Below are positions 5,245-12,984 of a stretch of 31,415 bases of DNA, piece after piece; the stretch's first letter is position 1, and each line of letters starts with the position of its first letter. This DNA is from GWA2-44-9 sp964429675 (GTDB taxonomy: Bacteria; Patescibacteriota; Minisyncoccia; 2-02-FULL-40-12; GWA2-44-9). The notes below the pieces were generated by a model. The model saw only the letters and a list, made by a program, of their open reading frames with translations. It was not told the origin of the DNA and ran no database searches. The DNA is taken from positions 1 to 31,415 of the forward strand of contig CAYSDF010000002.1 of the NCBI GenBank assembly GCA_964429675.1. Direction: 5' to 3'. The translations under genes were made by a program, and so were the position numbers.

Positions 5245-6291
5245 TTGGCAAAAGCAAAAATTGCTATTAATGGCTTCGGAAGGATTGGCAGAGCGTTCTT
5301 TAAGCTTGCCTTGGACCAGAAAGAGTTAGATATCGTAGCAATTAATGACTTGGGCGACATTGAGAACTTGGCCTACTTACTCAAGTATGACTCAGCTTAT
5401 GGCCGGTATGACAAAACAATCGAAACCAAAGAACTTCCGCCAGCTGGCGGAGGTAAGAAATATCTGGTTATCGATGGCAAAGAAACTATATTTATCCAAG
5501 AGAAAGACCCAACCTTACTTCCTTGGGGGGCTTTGGGGGTGGATGTGGTCATAGAAGCAACAGGTATTTTTGATAGCTACGAGAAGGCGGCCGTTCATAA
5601 AAAAGCGGGAGCAAAGAGAGTAGTCATTACTGCGCCGGCCAAGGATGATGACAATGCCGATACAAAGACAGTTCTGATGGGAGTTAATGAGGATGACTTA
5701 AAGACCTGCAGTATATCTTCAAACGGTTCCTGCACGACTAATTCAGTCTCTCCGGTGATGCAGATTCTTTCTGAAAAACTGGATATTAAAAAAGCTTTCC
5801 TTGCCACCACACATGGCTATACCGCTACCCAGAATCTTATCGACGGACCGGTAAAGGGTAAAGATATGCGACGCGGAAGATCGGCAGCTGTAAATATTTC
5901 ACCTTCTTGGACGGGTGCGGCTATTGCTACTACTCGTGCCGTTAAGTCTCTTGCCGGTAAGTTTGACGGTGCTTCCATGCGCGTACCGATTGTCACCGGG
6001 TCTTTATCGTGTCTTGTTCTTATTTCCGGGCGCCCGACTACTGCTGAAGAAGTAAATAGTATTTTCAAAGAGGCAGAGAAAGAAGAGCGCTGGAAAGGGA
6101 TTTTGAAAACTACCACTGACCAGATCGTTTCTTCAGATATCGTCGGTGATCCGTATGCAGCAATAATCGATTTAAGCTTGACTCGGGTTGTTGACGGGGA
6201 TATGTGTGCGGTCTTTTCCTGGTATGATAATGAGTTTGGATATACCAACACTTTAGTCCAGCATGTTTTAAAGGTCGCCGAAGCCCTATAA
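5245..6291 (+). CDS. gap: Glyceraldehyde-3-phosphate dehydrogenase, type I
   Basis: A 348-residue GAPDH, which oxidises glyceraldehyde 3-phosphate to 1,3-bisphosphoglycerate with NAD(P)+ and phosphate. The Rossmann motif INGFGRIGR is at residues 8-16, the catalytic loop SNGSCTTN at 159-166 (Cys163), His190 in TTHGYT, and the C-terminal WYDNEFGY is present. The start is TTG at 5245; no ATG or GTG fits, the N-terminus there matches the family, and no Shine-Dalgarno site is visible. Residues 64-70 (LPPAGGG) come from a 16-bp palindrome, TCCGCCAGCTGGCGGA, that sits in frame in a surface-loop region and is related to intergenic repeats elsewhere in the window. The stop overlaps the next gene's ATG by one base. 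Confidence 0.95.
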   Translation: MAKAKIAINGFGRIGRAFFKLALDQKELDIVAINDLGDIENLAYLLKYDSAYGRYDKTIETKELPPAGGGKKYLVIDGKETIFIQEKDPTLLPWGALGVDVVIEATGIFDSYEKAAVHKKAGAKRVVITAPAKDDDNADTKTVLMGVNEDDLKTCSISSNGSCTTNSVSPVMQILSEKLDIKKAFLATTHGYTATQNLIDGPVKGKDMRRGRSAAVNISPSWTGAAIATTRAVKSLAGKFDGASMRVPIVTGSLSCLVLISGRPTTAEEVNSIFKEAEKEERWKGILKTTTDQIVSSDIVGDPYAAIIDLSLTRVVDGDMCAVFSWYDNEFGYTNTLVQHVLKVAEAL

Positions 6292-6527
6292 TGTTTTATT
6301 TCGCATTTCAAATTTTCAAACCTATTTTATCATTTGCCTTAGTAGTTTCGTTTGCCTTCTTCTTTATCTCGTTACTGATGATAGTCAGTTCTCTGATGCC
6401 AAGGAGCAAGATTACCGTAGGGAATGAGGGGGTCGGGGGTGGAAGTTTCAAAAGTGCCATAGTTCTTTGTCTAGGAACATTTGTAAGTGGAACGATATCT
6501 CTGGCGGCACTATATTTCTATAGCTAA
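6291..6527 (+). CDS. Small membrane protein between gap and transketolase
   Basis: A 78-residue protein starting in the sequence TAATG, where its ATG shares a base with the gap stop, so it is probably translated by coupling. Two hydrophobic spans (about 11-35 and 54-76) flank a loop with SSLMPRSKITVGNEGVGGGSFKS. The shape is that of SecG or similar two-span proteins, but I see no convincing SecG signature, so I leave it unnamed. It ends two bases before the transketolase ATG, in a tight operon of gap, this gene and tktA1. Confidence 0.6.
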   Translation: MFYFAFQIFKPILSFALVVSFAFFFISLLMIVSSLMPRSKITVGNEGVGGGSFKSAIVLCLGTFVSGTISLAALYFYS

Positions 6528-6529
6528 TT

Positions 6530-7420
6530 ATGTCTCAGTATATCCACGAAGACAAAATAAAAGACTTGGAATTAAAGGCTAATAAAGCTCGGGAGCTTTT
6601 GATTGAGATGTTGGTGGAGGCAGGGTCGGGGCATACGGCCGGGCCTTTGGGCATGGCCGATATTTTTACGGCTATGTATTTTCATGTCCTTAATCACGAT
6701 CCTAAGAAACCTTTTTGGGATGATCGTGATCGTTTGATCCTTTCTAATGGCCATATTTGTCCTATTAGATATGTCTCAATGGCGATGTCGGGATATTTTC
6801 CAGTCGAAGAATTGAAAACATTGCGTAAGTTCGGTACTCGCTTGCAGGGTCATCCTGAGCGCGAGCGCTTGCCCGGTGTAGAGACTACTTCTGGACCGCT
6901 TGGTTCGGGCTTAGGCCAAGCTTGTGGAATTGCTTATGCCGCTCGAATGGACGGCAAGAAATTTAGAACCTACTGTCTCATGTCTGATGGCGAGCATGAC
7001 AGCGGTATAACATGGGAGTCGGTTTTATTTGCCGGTAAAAATAAGCTCCACAATTTGACCGGAGTGATTGACCGGAACAATATTCAAATTGACGGTATGA
7101 CGGAAGATATTATGCCTCTTGATAGCCTGAAGGCAAAATACGAGGCCTTCAACTGGCATGTCTTGGAAGTCGATGGTAATAATATCGAGCAATTTGTTGA
7201 TGCGATAGCCCAGGCCAAGGCCATATTTGAAAAACCGACAATTATAATAGCCCACACAATTCCCGGGAAGGGGATAAAGGAAATTGAGTTTGACTATCGC
7301 TGGCACGGAAACCCACCCGGCAAAGGCCCGGAAGATGTTTGGCCTAAAGCCGAACAGGCCAAACAAATGCTTCATGAATTAAGAACTTTGAGCGGGAAAA
7401 TAAAAAGTGAACATCAATAA
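6530..7420 (+). CDS. Transketolase, N-terminal (TPP-binding) subunit
   Basis: A 296-residue N-terminal half of transketolase, which moves two-carbon ketol units in the non-oxidative pentose phosphate pathway. The family pattern is clear: EAGSGHTAGPLGMADIFTAMYF (31-52), DRLILSNGHICP, GHPERERLPGVETTSGPLGSGLGQACGIAYAARM, and the thiamine diphosphate motif MSDGEHDSGITWESVLFAGKNKLHNLTGVIDRNNIQIDG. It ends where split transketolases do, before the pyrimidine-binding domain. That half is encoded at 8931-9920 rather than next door; a CBS gene, a Cys-rich gene and two repeat clusters lie between. Confidence 0.93.
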   Translation: MSQYIHEDKIKDLELKANKARELLIEMLVEAGSGHTAGPLGMADIFTAMYFHVLNHDPKKPFWDDRDRLILSNGHICPIRYVSMAMSGYFPVEELKTLRKFGTRLQGHPERERLPGVETTSGPLGSGLGQACGIAYAARMDGKKFRTYCLMSDGEHDSGITWESVLFAGKNKLHNLTGVIDRNNIQIDGMTEDIMPLDSLKAKYEAFNWHVLEVDGNNIEQFVDAIAQAKAIFEKPTIIIAHTIPGKGIKEIEFDYRWHGNPPGKGPEDVWPKAEQAKQMLHELRTLSGKIKSEHQ

Positions 7421-7557
7421 CTTTTAATCCCGCTAGAGACATGAGAGACGTGATGGATATGGTAGAATTAATAAGTAGTATCCGTAGTTTCTAATCGGGA
7501 CATCAATATAATTAACAAGGCACGGTTGCAGTCAAATCACAACCTGTCTCTAACAGG

Positions 7558-8238
7558 ATGGAAAATACTAACGAAAAAGAAGTGGCCAGAGTAAGTGATA
7601 TAATGAGGGTCGGAGCTATCACGGTCAGCCCCGAGGATAGTTTAGAGTATGCCGCAGAGCTATTTGAAAAATATAATTACGACGGCTTTCCGGTTATAGA
7701 CCACGACAAAAAGTTAGTGGGGATTGTCACCGGCTATGACATGATACTTCAAGGTTCGGGCATGCATTTGCCGACAATTCTTAATATTATGAAGCAGGCC
7801 TCAGAAAGCCGGGTTGATAATAGGGCTTTGGACGATCATTTTAAGAAATTAAGAGAAATAAAAATAAGAGAGGTTATGAATGTTGATCCGCTGGTAGTAG
7901 ATCCGGAGGTTAAGGTTGAAGATCTGGCCAAGGAATTTGCCCAGCATCACCGGGTCAATCCTATCCCTGTCGTTGATAAGGACAGAAGGCTCCTGGGAAT
8001 CGTCAGCCGGTATGATCTTATTAAGTTTTTCAATCAGCAGTATTTTAAAAAAGTTATGAATGATACGGGTCATGGCGGAATTTTGGAGAGACTAGAGAGG
8101 GTGGGGGGCGAGGATATTAAGAACTCGGAATTAACAAGCGGGGAGACTCCTCATTCGTGGTTGAAAGCGCTTATTATAGCGGGAATTATTATTGTAATAT
8201 TTGTTTCAATCTGGTGGGCTATAAGCGGAGGGAATTAA
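7558..8238 (+). CDS. CBS-pair protein with C-terminal membrane anchor
   Basis: A 226-residue protein with two CBS domains that form one Bateman module. CBS1 lies at about residues 12-70 (VSDIMRVGAITVSPEDSLEYAAELF and GFPVIDHDKKLVGIVTGYDM) and CBS2 at about 104-162 (IREVMNVDPLVVDPEVKVEDLAKEF and PIPVVDKDRRLLGIVSRYDLI). Such modules bind adenine nucleotides. A charged linker follows, then a single membrane span (about 203-222, ALIIAGIIIVIFVSIWWAI) that would tether the sensor to the inner face. No enzyme domain is attached. It lies between the transketolase halves, so it could sense energy state near that pathway, but that is inference. ATG 7558 has only a weak upstream AACAGG. Confidence 0.85.
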   Translation: MENTNEKEVARVSDIMRVGAITVSPEDSLEYAAELFEKYNYDGFPVIDHDKKLVGIVTGYDMILQGSGMHLPTILNIMKQASESRVDNRALDDHFKKLREIKIREVMNVDPLVVDPEVKVEDLAKEFAQHHRVNPIPVVDKDRRLLGIVSRYDLIKFFNQQYFKKVMNDTGHGGILERLERVGGEDIKNSELTSGETPHSWLKALIIAGIIIVIFVSIWWAISGGN

Positions 8239-8273
8239 TTTATTTAAATAATTTTAAATCACAGAGACCCTTT

Positions 8274-8399
8274 AGGTCGCCGACGCGTGTCCCCATTGCC
8301 TCTCTCGGAAGCAGCCTGCCTGCCGGCAGGCAGGTCAGACAGGGAGGAAGAGCAATGGGGCCCCTCGCGGGCGACCTTTATGGGGCCCTCTCCGAGAGG
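8274..8399. repeat. Nested palindromic element around CCTGCCTGCCGGCAGGCAGG
   Basis: Outer arms AGGTCGCC (8274-8281) and GGCGACCT (8370-8377) enclose CCCCATTG (8291-8298) and CAATGGGG (8353-8360). In the middle is a perfect 20-bp palindrome, CCTGCCTGCCGGCAGGCAGG (8315-8334), identical to the one at 27261-27280. A further hairpin CCTCT-CCG-AGAGG lies at 8387-8399. Its arm can also pair with CTCTCGGA at 8302-8309, so two alternative folds exist. The ORF crossing this stretch encodes only repeat-derived residues and is not called a gene. Confidence 0.75.
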
Positions 8400-8411
8400 A
8401 GGTGCTTTATG

Positions 8412-8545
8412 CCCAGTAGTAGAATTTCCAACTGTTTTTCAGTCATTATTCTTAACTGCTGGGTATAGATTAATAATTAAGTGACTTTTTCTAAAGCTAA
8501 GGTTTCAACAAAAAACTTAGAATATTTGGAAATTTCACTACTGGG
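8412..8545. repeat. Long inverted repeat ending at the Cys-rich gene start
   Basis: Arms CCCAGTAGTAGAATTTCCAA (8412-8431) and TTGGAAATTTCACTACTGGG (8526-8545) match at 18 of 20 positions; the two exceptions are an A-C and a G-U, as in the 2355-2422 repeat. Wobble pairs extend the stem outward. The ATG of the next gene follows at 8547. The loop of about 94 bases has a second weaker stem (AGTCA...TGACT). Confidence 0.7.
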
Positions 8546-8546
8546 T

Positions 8547-8837
8547 ATGGGAGGAATGTGTAATTGTAAACATCACTTGGTGGTTAAAGTTCTTATGGTT
8601 TTGGCTTGGATCTCGGCCGTTGGCTTTTGGTGGGCGGCATGGCATGGCGGCATGGCATGGGGAATGGATCAAACCTATTTCTTTGAGAACGTCTTAGTAT
8701 TATCCTTCTTAGCCTGGGGAACTAAATTCTGTAAATGTTGTGGCAGTCATTGGAAAATGATGGCAGGTAATATGGAAGGCGGAATGTGCCAGCATGGCAT
8801 GGGATGTAAATGTGGAGATTGCGATCGTTGTAAATAA
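8547..8837 (+). CDS. Cys/His/Met-rich small membrane protein, likely metal binding
   Basis: A 96-residue protein with a metal-ligand-rich N-terminus (MGGMCNCKHH), two membrane spans (about 11-31 and 42-58), a CKCCGSHW turn and a C-terminal tail with five cysteines (MCQHGMGCKCGDCDRCK). The ten cysteines plus His and Met suggest binding of a soft metal such as copper or zinc; no enzyme motif is seen. The start is uncertain. ATG 8547 and ATG 8556 are both possible, and GGGAGGA lies between them. A GTG at 8481 would add residues made from the inverted-repeat loop, so I prefer 8547. The gene lies between the transketolase halves. Confidence 0.6.
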   Translation: MGGMCNCKHHLVVKVLMVLAWISAVGFWWAAWHGGMAWGMDQTYFFENVLVLSFLAWGTKFCKCCGSHWKMMAGNMEGGMCQHGMGCKCGDCDRCK

Positions 8838-8860
8838 TCCAAAGCAATTGACCAAATTGG

Positions 8861-8910
8861 TCTAATTGCTCTAATTGATCTAATTTTTTAGGTCAATTAG
8901 GTTAATTAGA
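8861..8910. repeat. AATT-rich hairpin repeat before the second transketolase gene
   Basis: TCTAATTGCTCTAATTGATCT (arm 1, 8861-8881) pairs with the segment 8890-8910 (AGGTCAATTAGG...) at 18 of 21 positions. The words TCTAATTG and CAATTAG recur within it. It fills the leader of the next gene, leaving no clear ribosome-binding site. Confidence 0.65.
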
Positions 8911-8930
8911 ATAATTAGAAATTATTAGTA

Positions 8931-9920
8931 ATGATAAATCCTGACTCAAAATTAGTGGACAATTTATTAGATAAAGCCAAGCTAGAAAAGGCGGCAACTC
9001 GGGAGGGTTATGGCAAGGGCTTGGTTGAGGCTGGAGAAAAGGATAAAAGGGTGGTTGTTCTTTGTGCTGATTTAACTGAGTCAACGAACTCTCATTTATT
9101 CAAGGAGAAATTTCCGGATCGTTTTGTTGAAATAGGAGTTGCTGAACAAAATATGGCTGTAGTAGCTTCGGGGATGGCCAATTATGGCAAGATCCCATTT
9201 ATATCCTCATATGCCGCTTTCAGTCCCGGTCGAAACAACGAGCAGATCAGAACTAACATTTCTCTTAATAATGTCCCCGTTAAAATAGCAGGTGCTCATG
9301 CTGGTATTTCGGTAGGGCCAGATGGCGCTACGCACCAGGCCCTGGAAGACGTTGCCCTAATGAGAGTCCAGCCTAATATGGTGGTTCTTGTTCCCTGTGA
9401 CGCTATTGAGGCTCAAAAGGCTACCGTTGCCGCAGCTTCTAATGGTAAGCCCACATATATAAGATTCGGGCGTGATAAGTCGCCCATATTTACTACCAAA
9501 GATACGCCTTTTGAAATTGGAAAGGCCGAGATCCTGAGAGATGGAAAAGATGCCGCTATCATCGGTTGCGGGATGCTTTTGTATAATGCTCTTGTTGCAG
9601 CCGAAGAATTATCAAATGAAGGAATCGAATGTATGGTCGTAAATTCTCATACTGTTAAACCTCTTGATGAAAAAACAGTTATCGAAGCGGCTAGAAAGAC
9701 CGGAGCGGTCATATCGGTTGAAGAACATCAGATAAATGGGGGATTGGGCTCGGCTATTGCTGAATGCCTCTCACGCAACCACCCTGTCCCTCAGGAGTAT
9801 ATCGGTGTTCAGAATCGGTTTGGGGAATCAGGCGAACCAGCCGAACTTATAGAGGCCTTCGGAATGGGAGTAAATTCAATTAAGGAGGCGGTCAAAAAAG
9901 TAATTGCAAGGAAGGCATAA
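8931..9920 (+). CDS. Transketolase, C-terminal subunit
   Basis: A 329-residue partner of the subunit at 6530. The pyrimidine-binding domain includes VVVLCADLTESTNSHLFKEKFPDRFVEIGVAEQNMAVVASGMA (about 41-83), where the Glu of AEQNM activates thiamine diphosphate. Then come FSPGRNNEQIRTNISL, AGISVGPDGATHQALEDVALMRVQPNMVVLVPCD and a C-terminal transketolase domain from about residue 195 (GKAEILRDGKDAAIIGCGMLLYNALVAAEEL). The length is right for the split form. It should form the active enzyme with the N-terminal subunit although the two genes are about 1.5 kb apart. The terminator after it is shared with the convergent glycosylase gene. Confidence 0.93.
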   Translation: MINPDSKLVDNLLDKAKLEKAATREGYGKGLVEAGEKDKRVVVLCADLTESTNSHLFKEKFPDRFVEIGVAEQNMAVVASGMANYGKIPFISSYAAFSPGRNNEQIRTNISLNNVPVKIAGAHAGISVGPDGATHQALEDVALMRVQPNMVVLVPCDAIEAQKATVAAASNGKPTYIRFGRDKSPIFTTKDTPFEIGKAEILRDGKDAAIIGCGMLLYNALVAAEELSNEGIECMVVNSHTVKPLDEKTVIEAARKTGAVISVEEHQINGGLGSAIAECLSRNHPVPQEYIGVQNRFGESGEPAELIEAFGMGVNSIKEAVKKVIARKA

Positions 9921-9947
9921 AAAATCCACCGAACGGGTGGATTTTTT
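9919..9947. terminator. Bidirectional terminator
   Basis: AAAAAATCCACC-GAACG-GGTGGATTTTTT is symmetrical, with A and T runs on both sides, between convergent genes. Confidence 0.88.
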
Positions 9948-10521
9948 ATGCCTTTTTACTGTCGAGTATTCCTTTCAATTTTACGAAATCATTTTGTAGG
10001 AGGGACATGATTTCTTGATTTTTGGAAGCTACTTCCGGGTGAAATGTCGGGAATAGTTCATAGCTTCCGAAGTTGAATGTCCGGCCGTGGATATTGGCTA
10101 AAGGCTGCCTAAGTCCTATTCCGGTTAGGGCCATGTTTCCCAGGGTTACTACTACGGTTGGCTCTATCATCTTGAGCTCCTCCCTTAAGAATGGAACGCA
10201 GGACTTTATTTCTTTGGACGTCGGAGCCTTATTTGGCGGAGGGAAGTATTTTAGTACGGTTGTGAAATACACTTTATTTTTATTAATCCCAGCCGATCTC
10301 AAGAGTTGATTTAAGAGTTTTTCAGAGCTGGGAGTTAGGCTTACTAGTTCTTTTTTATCGCCATGGAGTACCGGATTCTCAGCAACTACCACGACTTTTG
10401 CGTCAACAAAACCATGGCCGAAGAGCAGTTCACGGCCTTTGAATTTCTTCTTAAGAGCGTCGTAGACACCCTTCATCTTTTGGTTGTCTGACGGTATTAA
10501 AGACATGCTAAATCTTACCAT
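9946..10521 (-). CDS. Divergent uracil-DNA glycosylase superfamily protein, Fe-S ligands mostly lost
   Basis: A 191-residue protein that follows the family 4/5 layout: VVVVAENP (43-50) in place of the GEAPG loop, VYFTTVLKYFPPPNKAPTSKEIKSCVPFLREEL (84-116), IEPTVVVTLGNMALTGI (119-135), and FPTFHPE (157-163) in the place of the LPTYHP motif. Family 4 enzymes carry a 4Fe-4S cluster on four cysteines. Here the N-terminal CxxC is absent, KC(R)PP is KYFPP, and only C108 remains. The first loop also differs (AENPV), keeping the Glu. It may be a cluster-free glycosylase, one with changed substrate, or not a glycosylase. The start could be ATG 10521 or the second Met at 10506; neither has a clear ribosome-binding site. 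Confidence 0.8.
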   Translation of the reverse strand: MVRFSMSLIPSDNQKMKGVYDALKKKFKGRELLFGHGFVDAKVVVVAENPVLHGDKKELVSLTPSSEKLLNQLLRSAGINKNKVYFTTVLKYFPPPNKAPTSKEIKSCVPFLREELKMIEPTVVVTLGNMALTGIGLRQPLANIHGRTFNFGSYELFPTFHPEVASKNQEIMSLLQNDFVKLKGILDSKKA

Positions 10522-10613
10522 ATCAAGCTAATTTTGGCAAGGTTATTTGATTTTATTATTGGGTAGTGGTAAACCTATGACAGATTCTTAAAATCTGAAA
10601 AAGAGGTTAGGTT

Positions 10614-11828
10614 ATGTCCAAAAAGCGTATGGTTATTGTCGGTTCTTGCCGTACTCCAATCGGAAAGGCCGGAGCTACAAAAGGCAATCTAAGTAGCCTG
10701 TCGGCATGTGATCTTGTAGCTGCTTCATTTGCGGAAACTCTTAGAAGGGTTGAAACTGATAACCGAAAACTCAAGGATATTATAGATCAGGTTATTGTGG
10801 GTAATGTTGCTCAGTCATCCGATTCTCCGAACGTCGCCAGGGTGGCATTATTGAAGGCGGGAATTCCTCAAAAAACACCGGGGTTTACTGTTCAACGAAA
10901 TTGCGGTTCCGGTCTTCAGGCTCTTGTCTCTGCTTGTCAGATGATTAAGGCTGATGAAGCGGAACTTATTTTGGTAGGCGGTACAGAGAGTATGTCTAAG
11001 ATTCCATATATTGTGAAAGAAGCTAGATTTGGTTGTGGCTTGGGATCAAAGCAGTTTGTAGATGCTCTTTGGGAAGGGTTAACAGATCCAACTACGGGTG
11101 AGCTCATGGGAGTTACCGGTCAGAATGTTGCGACCCGATATAATATTTCAAGAGATGATCAGGATGAGTTTGCCGTCAGGTCGCATCAATTGGCATTCAA
11201 GGCCATCGCTGAAGGTAAATTTAGAAGTCAGATATTTCCTATCGAGATCGGTGGAAATAAGGTTTTCAAAGATGAAGGCGTAAATCCTAAATTAAAGAAA
11301 GAACTCCTGGCTCTAATGCCTGAGAAATATTATTTCGTAAAGGGCGGAACGGTCCATGCCGGAAACAGTTGCGGAATTTCTGACGGAGCTTCTTCATTTT
11401 TTGTGATGACGCTGGAAGAGGCTTTAAGTATGGGTATAGAACCCGAAGCCGAGATTCTTGGTTATGCCTTTGAGGCTTGCGATCCGTCCTATATGGGCTT
11501 GGGTCCGTATTATGCCATTCCTTCAGCTCTGCGTAGCGCAGAAATTTCTTTGTCCGATGTCGATTACTTTGAGATCAATGAAGCCTTTGCAGCCCAGACT
11601 CTCGCTTGTCAGCGCGAGCTCGGAATCCCTATGGATAAATTGAATGTTTGGGGCGGAGCGATTGCTCTTGGCCATCCAGTCGGAGCTACCGGTGCAATCT
11701 TAGTCACTAAGCTAATTGCACTTTTAAAAGATACCACCAAAGATATCGGCGTAGTTTCTATGTGTATCGGCGGGGGACAAGGCGGAGCTCTAGTTGTCCG
11801 AAATTGGAAAAAGGGAGGTGCGCTGTGA
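10614..11828 (+). CDS. Acetyl-CoA C-acyltransferase (thiolase)
   Basis: A 404-residue thiolase, which cleaves 3-ketoacyl-CoA with CoA or, in reverse, condenses two acyl-CoAs. Catalytic Cys97 lies in QRNCGSGLQ, then NEAFAAQ, His354 in GGAIALGHPVGATGA and Cys384 in CIGGGQGGA, so all the active-site elements are present. The N-terminus VGSCRTPIGKAGATKGNLS is typical. GAGG lies seven bases before ATG 10614. It overlaps the next gene by four bases (GTGA) and is therefore co-translated with the 3-hydroxyacyl-CoA dehydrogenase. Whether it is degradative (FadA) or biosynthetic (AtoB) cannot be decided by sequence reading; the ACAD partner downstream fits either beta-oxidation or its reversal. Confidence 0.93.
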   Translation: MSKKRMVIVGSCRTPIGKAGATKGNLSSLSACDLVAASFAETLRRVETDNRKLKDIIDQVIVGNVAQSSDSPNVARVALLKAGIPQKTPGFTVQRNCGSGLQALVSACQMIKADEAELILVGGTESMSKIPYIVKEARFGCGLGSKQFVDALWEGLTDPTTGELMGVTGQNVATRYNISRDDQDEFAVRSHQLAFKAIAEGKFRSQIFPIEIGGNKVFKDEGVNPKLKKELLALMPEKYYFVKGGTVHAGNSCGISDGASSFFVMTLEEALSMGIEPEAEILGYAFEACDPSYMGLGPYYAIPSALRSAEISLSDVDYFEINEAFAAQTLACQRELGIPMDKLNVWGGAIALGHPVGATGAILVTKLIALLKDTTKDIGVVSMCIGGGQGGALVVRNWKKGGAL

Positions 11829-12982
11829 AGCCTATTTTCAAAGTTGCAATTATAGGCGGCGGAACTATGGGATCTGATCTGGCGGCCTTAGTCGTAAGGC
11901 AGGATATGCCGGTTGTAGTAAAAGAACTGAATGCCGAACTGGCGGAAAAATTAAATGAAAGATTCAGTGACCGAGTTGATGGCTGGTTGGCAAAAGGCAA
12001 GATAAACCAATCTAAGGCCGAACAGCTTAAGATGCTTTTCTCTGTAACCGATAATTATGGTGATCTGCGCGACGCCGATATTGTAATCGAGGCTGTTCCT
12101 GAAAATCTGGACCTTAAGAAAAGATTATTTCAAGAACTAGGGCGGGAATTACCGGATGCAATTTTGGCATCTAATACCTCTTCGCTTCCCATATCCCTGA
12201 TTGCTCAAGGCGTTTTAAATCCTGAGCGAGTCGCCGGTCTGCATTTTTTTAATCCGCCGATAAAAATGCCTCTTGTTGAGATTATATCTTCTGAACTGAC
12301 ATCTCCTGATACGCTGGAATCATTGGAAATTTTTACTCTGGAAACTTTGGCCAAGACTCCAATTAGAGTTAAAGACCGGCCTGGTTTTCTGGTAAATGTG
12401 CTTTTAAGCGCATATCTTGGTCCGGCCATCGTAGCCCTTGAAAATACTCAGATTGTTCCTAGCGAGCTAGATGCTTTAGCTGGGAAATCGGGATTTGGTT
12501 GGCCGATGGGACCTTTTACCCTCATTGATATGTTAGGCGTTGATGTCGCAAGTGAAGTAACAAAGATTTTAGCTAATGCTTATAACAATAGGTTTACTAA
12601 TTCTCGGTTGCTCGTGAAAATGGTGGAAAGGGGGCTACTGGGCCAGAAATCTGGTAGCGGTTTTTATAGCGAAGGCCTTGTTAAATTATTGGCTGAAGAG
12701 TTTCCAAATCGTTCAAGCAGTAATCCTGAGATTGTTTTTAGGGATATGATGTATAACATGGTAAATGAGTCAGCAATTGCCGTGGAGAGCGGAGTAGCTA
12801 ATCCAAATGATATTGAATCCGGATGTCGGCTTGGGTTGTGGTTCCCGCAAGGAAAGGGTGGGCCCCTCCATTATGCTGATGAAGTTGGGCTGGCTAAGAT
12901 CGTTGAGGTCTTGGGGGATAAGGCTTGCAAACTTCTTCGTGATAAAGCTAAAGACGGCAGCACATTTTTTGAAAGTCTGTAA
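11825..12982 (+). CDS. 3-hydroxyacyl-CoA dehydrogenase with two C-terminal domains
   Basis: A 385-residue NAD-dependent dehydrogenase converting 3-hydroxyacyl-CoA to 3-ketoacyl-CoA. It has the Rossmann motif VAIIGGGTMGSDLA (residues 7-20), DIVIEAVPENLDLKK, SNTSSLPIS, the catalytic His in GLHFFNPPIKMPLVEII and RPGFLVNVLL. Two C-terminal HAD domains follow: one around SGFGWPMGPFTLIDMLGVDV and a second around MYNMVNESAIAVESGVANPNDIESGCRLGLWFPQGKGGPLHYADEVG. Two such domains resemble the dehydrogenase part of FadB rather than a 280-residue clostridial Hbd. GTG 11825 is chosen because GGGAGGT sits five bases upstream and it overlaps the thiolase stop. A longer frame from 11762 would run inside the thiolase gene. 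Confidence 0.93.
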   Translation: MKPIFKVAIIGGGTMGSDLAALVVRQDMPVVVKELNAELAEKLNERFSDRVDGWLAKGKINQSKAEQLKMLFSVTDNYGDLRDADIVIEAVPENLDLKKRLFQELGRELPDAILASNTSSLPISLIAQGVLNPERVAGLHFFNPPIKMPLVEIISSELTSPDTLESLEIFTLETLAKTPIRVKDRPGFLVNVLLSAYLGPAIVALENTQIVPSELDALAGKSGFGWPMGPFTLIDMLGVDVASEVTKILANAYNNRFTNSRLLVKMVERGLLGQKSGSGFYSEGLVKLLAEEFPNRSSSNPEIVFRDMMYNMVNESAIAVESGVANPNDIESGCRLGLWFPQGKGGPLHYADEVGLAKIVEVLGDKACKLLRDKAKDGSTFFESL

Positions 12983-12984
12983 TC

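Noticed and set aside
6291..6527. Naming the two-span protein SecG
   Set aside because: Size and span number fit, but no SecG sequence signature is visible.
8157..8468. Frame giving a LPAGRQ-like peptide
   Set aside because: It overlaps the CBS gene end and then reads through palindromic repeats; the peptide is the translation of a DNA repeat.
11762..11824. Upstream extension of the 3-hydroxyacyl-CoA dehydrogenase
   Set aside because: It lies within the thiolase gene, and the GTG at 11825 has a proper ribosome-binding site and family-like N-terminus.
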